Both the position numbers and the translations under genes were made by a program. 64,000 nt of DNA from Leucobacter weissii (lineage in GTDB: Bacteria > Actinomycetota > Actinomycetes > Actinomycetales > Microbacteriaceae): positions 1 to 64,000 of the forward strand of contig NZ_JAGDYM010000015.1 of assembly GCF_017565745.1 (NCBI RefSeq), in the 5' to 3' direction. The notes below the pieces were generated by a model. That model saw only the letters and a list, made by a program, of their open reading frames with translations, had not been told where the DNA came from and did not search any database. This document shows positions 1-7,803 of the stretch, in pieces (the first letter of the stretch is position 1; each line of letters opens with the position of its first letter).

Positions 1-11
1 CCGCAGAACCC

Positions 12-44
12 TCAGGAATCATGATTATCCATCAGGATTCCTGA
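12..44. repeat. 9-bp inverted repeat, 15-nt loop
   Basis: TCAGGAATC (12-20) is the exact reverse complement of GATTCCTGA (36-44). The loop contains the start of a further palindrome, AATCATGATT (17-26). It could be a terminator or a recognition site of the mobile element. No T-tract follows on either strand, so the function is open. Confidence 0.4.
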
Positions 45-314
45 ACGTGGTCGAGGCCAGCTTGGAGGCTGGGGAGACGCACCTAAGCGGCATGAAGATC
101 AGTCTGGAAGATGCGGGTCTAGAGACGTAGACCGCGAGTTCACGACTCCTGAAGCTTGAATCGCGGCAGGGGTGCTGTTGCAGGCGGGTTTCCCCTGGGG
201 TGTACGCGCGCGTGTTCATCCCCGCTGCACCTTCCGGTGTGGCGCCGGGAGTGACTCGAGTTGTTGATCTGCGAGGCTGATCGCCTTTCCGCCTCAACCG
301 CGGGCAGACCCGCA
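45..314. other. stretch without a convincing gene
   Basis: Open frames cross this stretch on both strands, but none shows a start with a ribosome binding site or a recognisable domain. Codon-position base bias is weak compared with the neighbouring coding regions. It may be decayed element DNA or the downstream part of a gene lost by frameshift. Confidence 0.35.
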
Positions 315-455
315 TCAGGTGGGACGGTGGTCGCTGGTAGATGTCCAGGATGTCGTCGCCGTCCTCAACGACCTTTCTGGTTTCGCGATCCGGCGGTAGT
401 GAGGATTGCGGCTGGTGAGCAGGATGAAGGCGAGGACGGAGGCGACCAGGATCAT
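315..455 (-). CDS. small single-TM hypothetical protein (46 aa)
   Basis: This 46-codon frame starts at an ATG that overlaps the glycosyltransferase stop codon (ATGA), so it could be translated by coupling. Residues 2-14 are strongly hydrophobic (ILVASVLAFILLT). A basic, Ser/Thr-rich tail of about 30 residues follows. I do not recognise a family. It may be the N-terminal stub of a larger membrane protein whose remainder has decayed, because the frame closes early in a region of low coding character. Confidence 0.3.
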   Translation of the reverse strand: MILVASVLAFILLTSRNPHYRRIAKPERSLRTATTSWTSTSDHRPT

Positions 456-1693
456 GACGTTCCCGTGCCCGTCGCGGTCTTGGCGACGATTGCGGCTGCG
501 GTGGCCGGACCGTTCTCGGCACGCATCATTTCCGCGACACGGTGAACGGCCGATCGGCGCTCGACCGCATCGGCGATCGCCGCTTGGACGCGCTCCGTGG
601 TGAGATGGTCTCGATTGAGTGGCGGGCCGGTGAGCCCGGATCGGTGCAGGAGCCGCGCCCAGAACGGTTGGTCTGCGAGAAATGGGACCAACACTGACGG
701 TGTTCCGGCACGTGCCGCAGCATGGACGGTGCCAGCACCGCCGTGGTGAATCGCGGCCGACGCGTGACGGAGCACCGTGGCGTGAGGCACTGACGAGACA
801 ACCAGCACGTCCCCCGCCACGCAGCGGCGCGGAGGTTCCAAGCCACCCCAGCCGGTCGCCATCAGAATCCGCAGCCCTGCCCGTCGTCCGCCATCCACGA
901 TCGCTTCGGCGCGTGTCGCAGCGTCGCCGCCGCGCATCGACCCAAAACCGGCGTACAAGAACGGGGCATCGTCTGCGAGGAAATCCTTCACTCGCGCATC
1001 CAGCAGTCCTTCACTTGATGGCGAGCGCGGCCAATCACCCGTGAGACGGGTGGCCGACGGCCAGTCCGCAGGTCGGGGCAGCAGAGTCGGGCTCACCGCC
1101 ACCAGCGAGCCTACGGCCGGTGTCAGATTCTCTGAACTGGGAAGGTCAAACCGTTGCCGCGCCGCGCGAATGTCAGCGCTGAACATTCGCTCGCCTAGAC
1201 CAGCGACCCGATAGCTGAGCCGGTTGATCACTGGCCCCAGGGAGCGGTTCAGCACACCCGCGGCAGGGAACTCCCGCGTCGGAGTCAACACCGGCGTCAG
1301 CTCGACCGTGAAATACGGGACCCCGAGATGCTCAGCCGCCACCGGCACAGTGAGGAGCTTGGGATGGGCAACAATCACGTCCGGTTGCCAGTTGACGGCC
1401 TCATCCACTACACGCCGCAGGACCAGGCCCATCGTGGGACGGATGTGTTCACGAAACGCTCGCATCCCGCCGAGGTCGGCAACGGCCCGCCCGAGGTCCG
1501 CGAAGCTCACCCCGAGACTCACCCAATCAGCGTCGCCTTCCGTGCCCGGATCATCGGGCGCGGCGACGCGCACGACATGCCCTGCTTCACGGAAAGCCAA
1601 CGCCAGCGAGAAGAACGGCTCGACATCGCCACGACTCCCAGCGGTCGCCAACAGGACACGCAACCGCCGACCAGCTACCGGCGCCTCAGCCAC
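452..1693 (-). CDS. macrolide-type glycosyltransferase (GT1 / UGT-like)
   Basis: The product is predicted to move a sugar from a nucleotide-sugar donor to a small lipophilic acceptor. The N-terminal Rossmann half begins with RVLLATAGSRGDVEPF, the usual GT1/GT28 acceptor-side opening. The C-terminal half has the donor-binding stretch ending in HHGGAGT (about residues 315-321), then a conserved Pro and the DQPFWA segment. At 413 residues it has normal family length. I chose the GTG at 1693 because CGGAGAG lies 7 bases upstream; an open frame continues up to 1759 without a good ribosome binding site. It lies beside conjugation genes and is probably cargo of the mobile element. Such enzymes can modify antibiotics, glycolipids or carotenoids; nothing here settles the acceptor. 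Confidence 0.85.
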   Translation of the reverse strand: MAEAPVAGRRLRVLLATAGSRGDVEPFFSLALAFREAGHVVRVAAPDDPGTEGDADWVSLGVSFADLGRAVADLGGMRAFREHIRPTMGLVLRRVVDEAVNWQPDVIVAHPKLLTVPVAAEHLGVPYFTVELTPVLTPTREFPAAGVLNRSLGPVINRLSYRVAGLGERMFSADIRAARQRFDLPSSENLTPAVGSLVAVSPTLLPRPADWPSATRLTGDWPRSPSSEGLLDARVKDFLADDAPFLYAGFGSMRGGDAATRAEAIVDGGRRAGLRILMATGWGGLEPPRRCVAGDVLVVSSVPHATVLRHASAAIHHGGAGTVHAAARAGTPSVLVPFLADQPFWARLLHRSGLTGPPLNRDHLTTERVQAAIADAVERRSAVHRVAEMMRAENGPATAAAIVAKTATGTGTS

Positions 1694-2202
1694 GGGGGCA
1701 CTCTCCGAAGCACACAACTGGACAGCACACCGCACAGCTCTTGGATGAGCCTCGGGCACATCGCATCTCGATAGCGGACTGACAGATCATGGGTCTCCTC
1801 TAGCCGTACCGCCGACCAACAGGCCGGCGTCGATGTCGACCAGACTTCCCGACGCGCCGCCCGCCAGCCTACGCCAACAGCACCCGATACTCGGATTCCT
1901 TCCTCACCGCTGGTCAAATCCGAGGAGATGCCGCTCCGGTGTCTCCTCACGGAGCGCGGTGCGTTCTGCCTCGACCCTCGACCCAGTATTCGGGCCGCAG
2001 CGGTCGAGTCCCGGACGGGAATGCAAACGAGATCAAGCGCTCGTCCGGCGCGCGCAGGGTGAGGTCGGCCATGTCAGGGACCTGGATGCTGAGTCTGCCC
2101 TGGCGCACCTGCCCTGTGCGTGGGCACGCCCGGTGCCTGCAGATGAGGAGCAGCCGTGATGACTCAGCAGAGCAGGCCCACCAGCCAGCTAGGCGCGGAG
2201 TG
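1694..2202. other. intergenic stretch with a possible 3' remnant of a transfer gene
   Basis: About 500 bases lie between the leftward glycosyltransferase and the rightward transfer genes. A forward frame that closes at 2157-2159 has a protein-like last 40 residues (from ALVRRAQGEVGHVRDLDAES) and its stop overlaps ATG 2159 (TGATG). That ATG opens a 14-codon frame ending at 2203, where the next gene starts. This looks like the surviving tail of a transfer-operon gene whose 5' part has been lost. No promoter is obvious. Confidence 0.3.
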
Positions 2203-2754
2203 ATGGCCCGACCCCGCTACCGGCGCCAGAGCGACGGAGCGCCGGCGCACAAGGCACCCGAGGTGCCGGTCGTGCTCCCGCATGTCCTGGTCGCCGTAAA
2301 TACCGACGGCACCATGACCGTCACCGTCGACGGTGCAGCCTACGAGACGCCTCCGTTCGCCCCTTCATGGCGGCGCGAGGACTTCGCCACAGTTCTCGAC
2401 CAACTCACCGAACAGCGCCAGTCACCGTTGCGTGTCGAGGTCCGCGAAGCAGACGGCTCGGTGTTCACCGACATCATCACCCCCGGCAAGCGCCGCCGTC
2501 CCGAACCGACAACACCTGAACCCGCGGCCCCGAAGGTCGCGCCGGCCAGCCCTGAGCTGGTGGTCCTGCACGGGACTGGATTCGTGCCTGGTGAGGACGT
2601 CGCCGTGGCCGTCGTGCTCGCCCACACCGACGCGGCACCCGATGGCACGGCCAGAGGCCTGCTGTCCGCCGATCAACTCACCGGAGCGCCGACCGGAGAA
2701 GTTGTCCTGCTCGGTCGCGTCTCCGGCACGCTGGCGATCGGGCGCCCTGGATGA
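2203..2754 (+). CDS. conjugation-operon hypothetical protein (183 aa)
   Basis: I do not recognise a named domain. The protein begins with a short basic stretch, then has an N-terminal region of about 80 residues that looks like a small alpha/beta fold (VLVAVNTDGTMTVTVDG). A Pro/Glu hinge (TTPEPAAPKVAPASPE) and a second region ending in a beta-rich segment follow. It has no signal peptide or membrane segment. The start is the ATG at 2203, directly after an upstream stop (GTGATGG). Its last codons overlap the coupling-protein start (ATGA at 2751), so both proteins are probably made together. In actinobacterial integrative elements a small protein of this kind often precedes the TraG/VirD4-type gene, which suggests an accessory role in DNA transfer. 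Confidence 0.65.
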   Translation: MARPRYRRQSDGAPAHKAPEVPVVLPHVLVAVNTDGTMTVTVDGAAYETPPFAPSWRREDFATVLDQLTEQRQSPLRVEVREADGSVFTDIITPGKRRRPEPTTPEPAAPKVAPASPELVVLHGTGFVPGEDVAVAVVLAHTDAAPDGTARGLLSADQLTGAPTGEVVLLGRVSGTLAIGRPG

Positions 2755-4547
2755 GCACCCCGCGCCCTACCGGATCGCTCGGGGACGAACTGACCAATCT
2801 CGGCATCGGTCTACTCATGGCCGCCGCCGTGCTCGCCGCGATTCTGCGCGGCGCAGGTTCCGTAGCTTCCTGGATCACTGGCGCCGCGCAGCCCTCGGGC
2901 GGAATCGAGGCCGGGCTCGGGGTGCTGCTCCATCCAGCTGACCCCGCCACCGCGCTCGGTGCCCCGGGCCTGAACGTGGTGGCGTACTGGATCACCGCAG
3001 GGCTGCTGATCATTGCCGCAGGTCTCGCCGGATGGTGGGTGTGGCTCGCGCTCCGCGAGCACGGACGCCAGGTCAAGGTCGATCCGTACCGCATCGCCGG
3101 AATCGCCACTCGCGGCGACATCGACAAGAACGCATCCGAGGCCGCGCTGCTCCGCCGCGCCGGGCACCTGCGGCCGTCGCTGTCCAAGGCGCGGCCGCAG
3201 GATGTCGGATACCGGATTGGCACGTCACGGGGCAGGGCTGTGTGGGCCTCGGTCGAAGACTCGATCCTCCTCGTAGGAGCCCCGAGAAGCGGGAAAGGCG
3301 CCCACGTGGTGGTGAACATGATCCTGGATGCGCCCGGCGCGGTCATCACCACCAGCACCCGCCCCGACAATCTCACCGCAACCCTCCACGCACGCCAGCG
3401 CACCGGTCCCGTCGCGGTGTTCGACCCGCAGCATCTCGCCGAGGGCGTTCCAGCCGGGCTGAGATGGTCACCCATCCGAGGATGTGAAGACCCCCTGACT
3501 GCGATGATCCGCGCCACTGGTCTCGCCGCCGGTACCGGCCTGTCCGCAGGTGGGGTCGAAGGCGGTGGGTTCTGGGAAGGCAAGACCCGCACTGCGCTCC
3601 AAGCGCTCCTCCACGCCGCGGCCCTGGATCGACGCCCACCGGGTGAGCTGTTCCGATGGACGCTCGACCCGTCCGCAGCGGCGGACGCGGTCGCGATCCT
3701 CACCGCCAACCCGGTCGCCGCGACCGGCTGGGCGGAGTCCTTGCAAGCGATGATCGACTCCGACCCGAGAACCCGCGACTCCATCTGGCAAGGCGTGTCA
3801 CTGGCGCTGGCCGCCCTCGCAGACCCGCGAGTCCTCGACGCCGTGAGCCCGCGCGAGGGCGAGGACTTCGACCCCGAAGCGTTCCTCCGCGCCAAGGGCA
3901 CCCTCTACCTGCTGGCAACCGGCGCCGGGGCGAACAACAGCGCAGCCCTGGTCGCCGCGTTCGTGGAAGACGTCGTGGAAGCCGCCCGCCGCATCGCCGC
4001 GACCAGTCCCGGCGCCCGGCTCGACCCACCACTGCTCCTGGCGCTCGATGAAGTCGGCAACCTCGCGCCCCTGCCCTCCCTGCCCACACTGATGGCCGAA
4101 GGCGGCGGCACCGGGATCACGACCATGCCCGTGCTCCAAAGCCTCGCGCAGGCGCGGGAGAAATGGAGCGAAAACGCGGCCGGCGCGATCTGGGACGCCT
4201 CCATCGTCAAGATCATCCTCGGTGGTGCGTCGAACTCGAAAGACCTGCACGACCTGACCACCCTCATCGGAGAGCGTGACGAGGTGACCGACTCCACCAC
4301 CGTCGGAGACCACGGCTCGCGCTCCGCGCAACGCTCCATCCGGCGGGTCCCGATCATGCCGCCCGACGCGATCCGCACCCTCCCATTCGGCACCGCGCTC
4401 GTACTGCTGCGCGCCGCACCGCCCATCGTCACCCGGATGCGGACCTGGACCGACCGCCCCGACGCCGCCGCACTGCGTAGCGACCGCGCCCAGATCGAGG
4501 CGCTACTCCAACGCCGGCCGCAGGGAGACGCGGGCGCACCTGCCTGA
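2751..4547 (+). CDS. type IV coupling protein, VirD4/TraG/TraD-like ATPase
   Basis: This membrane ATPase is predicted to bring the relaxase-DNA complex to the conjugation channel and pump DNA across. Two membrane segments are near residues 18-44 and 75-101. The Walker A motif is GAPRSGKG (about 176-183). The Walker B motif is LLLALDEVGN with D433/E434. A conserved region follows (TGITTMPVLQSLAQ, then NSKDL), as in TraG/TrwB ATPases. The length of 598 residues is normal for actinobacterial members. The start overlaps the upstream stop by four bases. An ssb and a DUF4913 gene follow, the usual right-end order of actinobacterial integrative elements. No relaxase or VirB4 gene is present in the window, so the rest of the transfer machinery must lie to the left. 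Confidence 0.9.
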   Translation: MSTPRPTGSLGDELTNLGIGLLMAAAVLAAILRGAGSVASWITGAAQPSGGIEAGLGVLLHPADPATALGAPGLNVVAYWITAGLLIIAAGLAGWWVWLALREHGRQVKVDPYRIAGIATRGDIDKNASEAALLRRAGHLRPSLSKARPQDVGYRIGTSRGRAVWASVEDSILLVGAPRSGKGAHVVVNMILDAPGAVITTSTRPDNLTATLHARQRTGPVAVFDPQHLAEGVPAGLRWSPIRGCEDPLTAMIRATGLAAGTGLSAGGVEGGGFWEGKTRTALQALLHAAALDRRPPGELFRWTLDPSAAADAVAILTANPVAATGWAESLQAMIDSDPRTRDSIWQGVSLALAALADPRVLDAVSPREGEDFDPEAFLRAKGTLYLLATGAGANNSAALVAAFVEDVVEAARRIAATSPGARLDPPLLLALDEVGNLAPLPSLPTLMAEGGGTGITTMPVLQSLAQAREKWSENAAGAIWDASIVKIILGGASNSKDLHDLTTLIGERDEVTDSTTVGDHGSRSAQRSIRRVPIMPPDAIRTLPFGTALVLLRAAPPIVTRMRTWTDRPDAAALRSDRAQIEALLQRRPQGDAGAPA

Positions 4548-4599
4548 CACAGGCGGCCCCGGCGTGGGGCTACCGACCATGTCAGAAAGGGGCAGTCCG

Positions 4600-5061
4600 A
4601 TGGCTCTCCACACGCAAGAATCCGTCTCCGGGTTCATCGCCTCCGATCCGCAGCTCACGTACACCGAGCGCGGGGACGCGAGGCTCTACGTCAAGATCGG
4701 GCAGGAGCACTACCGCCGAGAAGACGACGGGTCGTTCACGCAGACCGAGACGACCTTTCACGACCTCGTGGCGTTCAAGAAGACCGCCGAGCGCGCGCAC
4801 GAGCGGTTCGCCAAGGGCGACAAGTTCGTCGCCGAGGGCTACACCCGCGAGTACGACCGGCAGACGCCCGATGGCGAGGCCGTCAAGGCCGAGGAGTTCG
4901 TCGCGAAGAAGCTCGGCCACGACCTGGCCCGCACCACCTACGAGGTCGACCGCACCCGTCGTTCCCAGCCTGCCCCCGTGCAGGAGGCCGCCGAACAAGC
5001 CCCGGTCGGGCTCGCTCCGCGCCGGGAACCCGCCAGCGCCGCGTCGGCGCTCGGGCTGTGA
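4600..5061 (+). CDS. single-stranded DNA-binding protein (element-encoded)
   Basis: The product has an N-terminal OB-fold like SSB. It opens with an ESVSGFIASDP strand, followed by a variable loop and the FHDLVAFKKTAERAHERFAKGDKFVAEG segment that matches the family's strand-helix core (shown here only by its key words FHDLVAFKKTAE and KGDKFVAEG). The C-terminal third is Pro/Ala-rich and lacks the acidic DDDIPF-type tail of chromosomal SSB, as is common in plasmid-type SSBs. The ATG at 4600 is chosen because AGAAAGGGG (4584-4592) lies 7 bases upstream; in-frame starts at 4564 and 4579 have no such site. It probably coats the transferred strand during conjugation. Confidence 0.85.
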   Translation: MALHTQESVSGFIASDPQLTYTERGDARLYVKIGQEHYRREDDGSFTQTETTFHDLVAFKKTAERAHERFAKGDKFVAEGYTREYDRQTPDGEAVKAEEFVAKKLGHDLARTTYEVDRTRRSQPAPVQEAAEQAPVGLAPRREPASAASALGL

Positions 5062-5076
5062 CCAGAAGCGATCGTC

Positions 5077-5649
5077 ATGGCTGAGTACGACGACGCGCCC
5101 GAAGCCGACGAGCCCGAGCCTGCGGATGAACCGGAGGAGTTCGACGGACCGCTGCTGCCCGAACCGCCGCACCCGATCAACTGGAACCTTCTGACCGCTG
5201 ATGAGGCCGAAGCCGAGTGGCTGGAGCTCAACCGGTGGGTCAATTGGCTTCGCGGGGCCTACGGCCTGCCCGCGAGCGTGGTCCCGCCGTTCTGGCACCA
5301 CCACCCCGAGCTGGTCTGGGAGCTGAGTGCCTTGCACCTGCACTGGCTGGCGGCCTACGACCCGGAGCAGAACGCGAGTGCGCCGCTGGGCTGGCACCGT
5401 GACTTCGCAGACGCTCGTCAGCGGCTCCGCGACTGGGTAGCCGCCTGCGGCACCCGGCTCGACCGCGACCGTCCCACCCGCCAGACCATCTGGCCCGGCG
5501 AGGACACCGCCGAGCCCGTCGAAGACCGGATCATCGCCAACCGCGACGAGGACTTCGTGCAGTTCGTCCTCGATGACGTCGCCGCGCGCCGTCAGGCCGA
5601 GGACGACTTCTACGCTGGCCTCGACCCGCGCACCGGAGAGCTCACATGA
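5077..5649 (+). CDS. DUF4913 domain protein
   Basis: After an acidic N-terminal tail of about 35 residues (many Asp/Glu/Pro) the protein has the DUF4913 core. This is marked by WLELNRWVNWLRGAYG, VVPPFWHHHPELVWELSALHLHW and a later LRDWVAACG helix. This family occurs in actinobacterial mobile elements and prophages beside transfer and recombination genes; its biochemical role is not established. The protein has no signal peptide or membrane segment, so it is probably cytoplasmic. The gene lies 15 bases after ssb and overlaps the next small gene by ATGA, so it belongs to the same transcript. Confidence 0.85.
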   Translation: MAEYDDAPEADEPEPADEPEEFDGPLLPEPPHPINWNLLTADEAEAEWLELNRWVNWLRGAYGLPASVVPPFWHHHPELVWELSALHLHWLAAYDPEQNASAPLGWHRDFADARQRLRDWVAACGTRLDRDRPTRQTIWPGEDTAEPVEDRIIANRDEDFVQFVLDDVAARRQAEDDFYAGLDPRTGELT

Positions 5650-5858
5650 ACCGGCAGCAACGACGCAGGGGCGGCCGCCGGGGGCGGCACTTCCGCGTCG
5701 AGGCCATGCCGAGGCAGTCCCCGGACCTGCACAAGCTCGCACAGGTCTTCCTCGGGATGGCCGTGGCAAGGGCGGACGATTATGCCGACCCCAGCGGGCA
5801 GGATGCACCCGAACCGCAGGCCGAACCGACATCGGCAGACGACCCCGAGGTAGAATGA
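5646..5858 (+). CDS. small basic/acidic hypothetical protein (70 aa)
   Basis: The first 20 residues are very basic and Gly-rich ([20 protein letters not shown]). A central helix (DLHKLAQVFLGMAVARADD) and an acidic tail follow. The start overlaps the DUF4913 stop (ATGA) and its own stop overlaps a further ATG, giving a chain of coupled starts. I do not recognise a family. A charge pattern like this fits a small DNA- or RNA-binding accessory protein, which is only an inference. Confidence 0.6.
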   Translation: MNRQQRRRGGRRGRHFRVEAMPRQSPDLHKLAQVFLGMAVARADDYADPSGQDAPEPQAEPTSADDPEVE

Positions 5859-6013
5859 ACGTGCTTCGCCACGGCCCGTCGCAACGGGCCTGGTGCGCAG
5901 TCCAGTTGGCCCCCGTGGCTTACCTGCGACCCTCACAGGGTGCAGGTCGTGTTTCCGATTACGAGTCGCACCGCGCGACGGTTCGCCGTCGTGGTGGCTC
6001 CCACCATCGGTGA
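5855..6013 (+). CDS. possible leader ORF (52 codons) inside the structured region
   Basis: An ATG overlaps the preceding stop (ATGA) and opens a 52-codon frame that ends 15 bases before the recombinase ATG. Its codons run straight through five hairpins, so the peptide sequence (rich in Arg, Ser and His) is probably not what is selected. If translated, ribosome movement would melt the hairpins and could expose the recombinase ribosome binding site, as in attenuator leaders. It could equally be a chance frame over an RNA element. Confidence 0.3.
   Translation: MNVLRHGPSQRAWCAVQLAPVAYLRPSQGAGRVSDYESHRATVRRRGGSHHR
5869..6006 (+). promoter_or_regulatory. hairpin-rich leader upstream of the recombinase
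   Basis: Four well-formed hairpins can be read directly. The first is 5873-5890 (GGCCCGT / ACGGGCC, loop CGCA, extended by CCA/TGG at 5869-5893). The second is 5922-5947 (ACCTGC-g-ACCCT / AGGGTGCAGGT, loop CAC). The third is 5976-5991 (CGACGG / CCGTCG, loop TTCG). The fourth is 5992-6006 (TGGTGG / CCACCA, loop CTC). A GAGAGGAAA ribosome binding site follows at 6012-6020, 8 bases before the recombinase ATG. The density of perfect stems points to a structured mRNA leader or small RNA controlling integrase synthesis. I cannot match it to a named RNA family. Confidence 0.5.
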
Positions 6014-6028
6014 GAGGAAACACGACTA

Positions 6029-7729
6029 ATGGCTCTGGCGCCCCCGGCCCCACCCTGCAGCCTCGACAGGCTCGGCGAGACCACCACCCTCGCCGTCTCG
6101 TATCTGCGCGTCTCTACCAAGGAGCAGGCGGAGCGCGGCGGGCGCGATGAAGGTTTCTCCATCCCCGCGCAGCGCGACGCCAACCTGCGCAAGGCCCGTG
6201 ACCTCAACGCCATCGTGGTCGAGGAGTTCATCGACGCGGGAGAGTCCGCGCGCAAGGCCGACCGGCCCGAGCTGATGCGGATGATCGAGTACGTCAAGAC
6301 CCACCAGATCGCCTACTGCATCGTCCACAAGGTCGACCGGCTCGCTCGCAACCGTGCTGATGACGTGGCCATCCACCTCGCGCTCCGCGAGGCCGGGGTC
6401 ATGCTCGTCTCTGCCACAGAGAACATCGACGAGACTCCCTCGGGGATGCTGCTGCACGGCATCATGTCCACGATCGCGGAGTTCTACTCCCGTAACCTCG
6501 CCAACGAGGTCGCCAAGGGCATGACGCAGAAGGCGGCGACCGGCGGCACCGTCGCCCGCGCGCCACTCGGCTACCTCAACGTCCACAAGCGCGACGAGCT
6601 CGGCCGCGACGTGCCTACCGTGATCCCGGACCCCGACCGTGCCGCGCTCGTGCGGTGGGCGTTCGACGCCTATGCGACTGGGAACTACTCGACCTCGATG
6701 CTCCGCGAGGAGCTGATCGACCGAGGACTGACCACGGTGCCGACACCGAAGCGTCCCGCGAAAGCGCCTGGGCTATCCAGCATCCAGGCGATGCTGTCGA
6801 ACCCGTACTACAAGGGCGACGTGATCTTCCGCGGCGCCAGGTACGACGGCCTGCACGAACCGCTGGTCAGCGCCGAGCTCTGGTACCGCGTCCAGAACGT
6901 GCTCACCGCTCACCAGGTCTCAGGCGAGAAGACCCAGACGCACGAGCACTACCTGAAAGGCTCGATCTACTGCGGTGACTGCGGCTCCCGGCTCATGGTC
7001 ACCCACGCCAAGAACGGCAAGGGTGTCGTCTACCCCTACTTCATCTGCGCCGGCCGGCATTCCAAGCGCACGAGCTGCATCCGCAAGGCGATGCCCGTGG
7101 ACGAGATCGAGCAGAAGGTCGAGGACTACTACCGTCAGGTGCAGATCCCTGAGCACATCGTCACCGCGCTGCGGCACATGCTCACCCGCCAGTTCGATGA
7201 CCTCCACGCCGCGAACAAGGCCGAACGCCACACTCTCGCACAGGAGCGCGACAAGCTCCGCGACGAGCGTCGCAGTCTCCTGCACGCCCACCACGCGGGT
7301 GCTGTCCCGCTCGATCTACTCAAAGAGGAACAGGACCGCATATCACGGCGGCTCGCGTTCCTCGACTCACGGATCGATGCAGGTCAGATTGAGTACGACC
7401 AGGCCAAGGATCAATTGGAGGACTGCCTGGCTCTGGCGGGGAATGCTCACGCGATCTACATGAGCCTGGACGACTCGCTCCGGCGCATCTGCAACCAGGC
7501 GTTCTTCGAGCGGATCAACGTCTACGAGGTCGAGGACATCAACACGGTGGCTGCGGATCACGGGGAACCGTTCGATGCACTGTTCGACCCGGCGCTCCAC
7601 ACCGATGCGCTGGTCTACGAAGCGGCGGCGCTGCAAGGGAAGGATGCCAAACCCGCTGACGTCGCGGGTTTGAACATCCAACGTTGGGTGGGCCCGGCCG
7701 GGATCGAACCGACGACATCCACGGTGTAA
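6029..7729 (+). CDS. large serine recombinase (integrase/excisionase)
   Basis: This enzyme is predicted to integrate and excise the element by a serine-protein covalent intermediate. The resolvase catalytic domain starts with VSYLRVSTKEQ, where Ser29 is the nucleophile, and continues with HKVDRLARNRAD. A recombinase domain follows (about 190-300, PLGYLNVHK ... SNPYYKGDVIFRG). The zinc ribbon has C315-x2-C318 and C340/C350. A long charged coiled coil lies near 385-480. The length of 566 residues is usual. The gene ends 41 bases inside tRNA-Val on the opposite strand, so the final residues are encoded by the tRNA 3' half. The ATG at 6029 has GAGAGGAAA upstream; conserved residues begin only near 20, so a later start is possible but has no better site. 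Confidence 0.95.
   Translation: MALAPPAPPCSLDRLGETTTLAVSYLRVSTKEQAERGGRDEGFSIPAQRDANLRKARDLNAIVVEEFIDAGESARKADRPELMRMIEYVKTHQIAYCIVHKVDRLARNRADDVAIHLALREAGVMLVSATENIDETPSGMLLHGIMSTIAEFYSRNLANEVAKGMTQKAATGGTVARAPLGYLNVHKRDELGRDVPTVIPDPDRAALVRWAFDAYATGNYSTSMLREELIDRGLTTVPTPKRPAKAPGLSSIQAMLSNPYYKGDVIFRGARYDGLHEPLVSAELWYRVQNVLTAHQVSGEKTQTHEHYLKGSIYCGDCGSRLMVTHAKNGKGVVYPYFICAGRHSKRTSCIRKAMPVDEIEQKVEDYYRQVQIPEHIVTALRHMLTRQFDDLHAANKAERHTLAQERDKLRDERRSLLHAHHAGAVPLDLLKEEQDRISRRLAFLDSRIDAGQIEYDQAKDQLEDCLALAGNAHAIYMSLDDSLRRICNQAFFERINVYEVEDINTVAADHGEPFDALFDPALHTDALVYEAAALQGKDAKPADVAGLNIQRWVGPAGIEPTTSTV
7689..7729. other. candidate attachment-site junction in the tRNA-Val 3' half
   Basis: The recombinase reading frame and the tRNA-Val 3' half share these 41 bases on opposite strands. 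Element genes lie to the left and chromosomal genes (ahpE onward) to the right, and the tRNA is intact. This is the layout expected at one end of an element inserted at a tRNA 3' end. A second copy of this sequence should lie at the far left end, outside the window; I found none in positions 1-7680. Confidence 0.45.
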
Positions 7730-7761
7730 ACGTGGCGCTCTACCAGCTGAGCTACAGGCCC
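7689..7761 (-). tRNA. tRNA-Val (anticodon TAC)
   Basis: Read on the minus strand, the 73-nt gene folds as a standard cloverleaf. The acceptor stem is GGGCCTG/CGGGCCC and the D-arm is AGCTCAGCTGGTAGAGC. The anticodon stem is CCACG/CGTGG with loop TTTACAC, giving anticodon TAC for valine GUA codons. The T-arm is GTCGG/CCGGC with loop TTCGATC. The discriminator is A, and CCA is not encoded exactly (CCCA follows). Confidence 0.95.
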
Positions 7762-7803
7762 CTCGTCCGCGCTGCGGACCGGACAAGCATAGGGCATGCG
7801 CGC

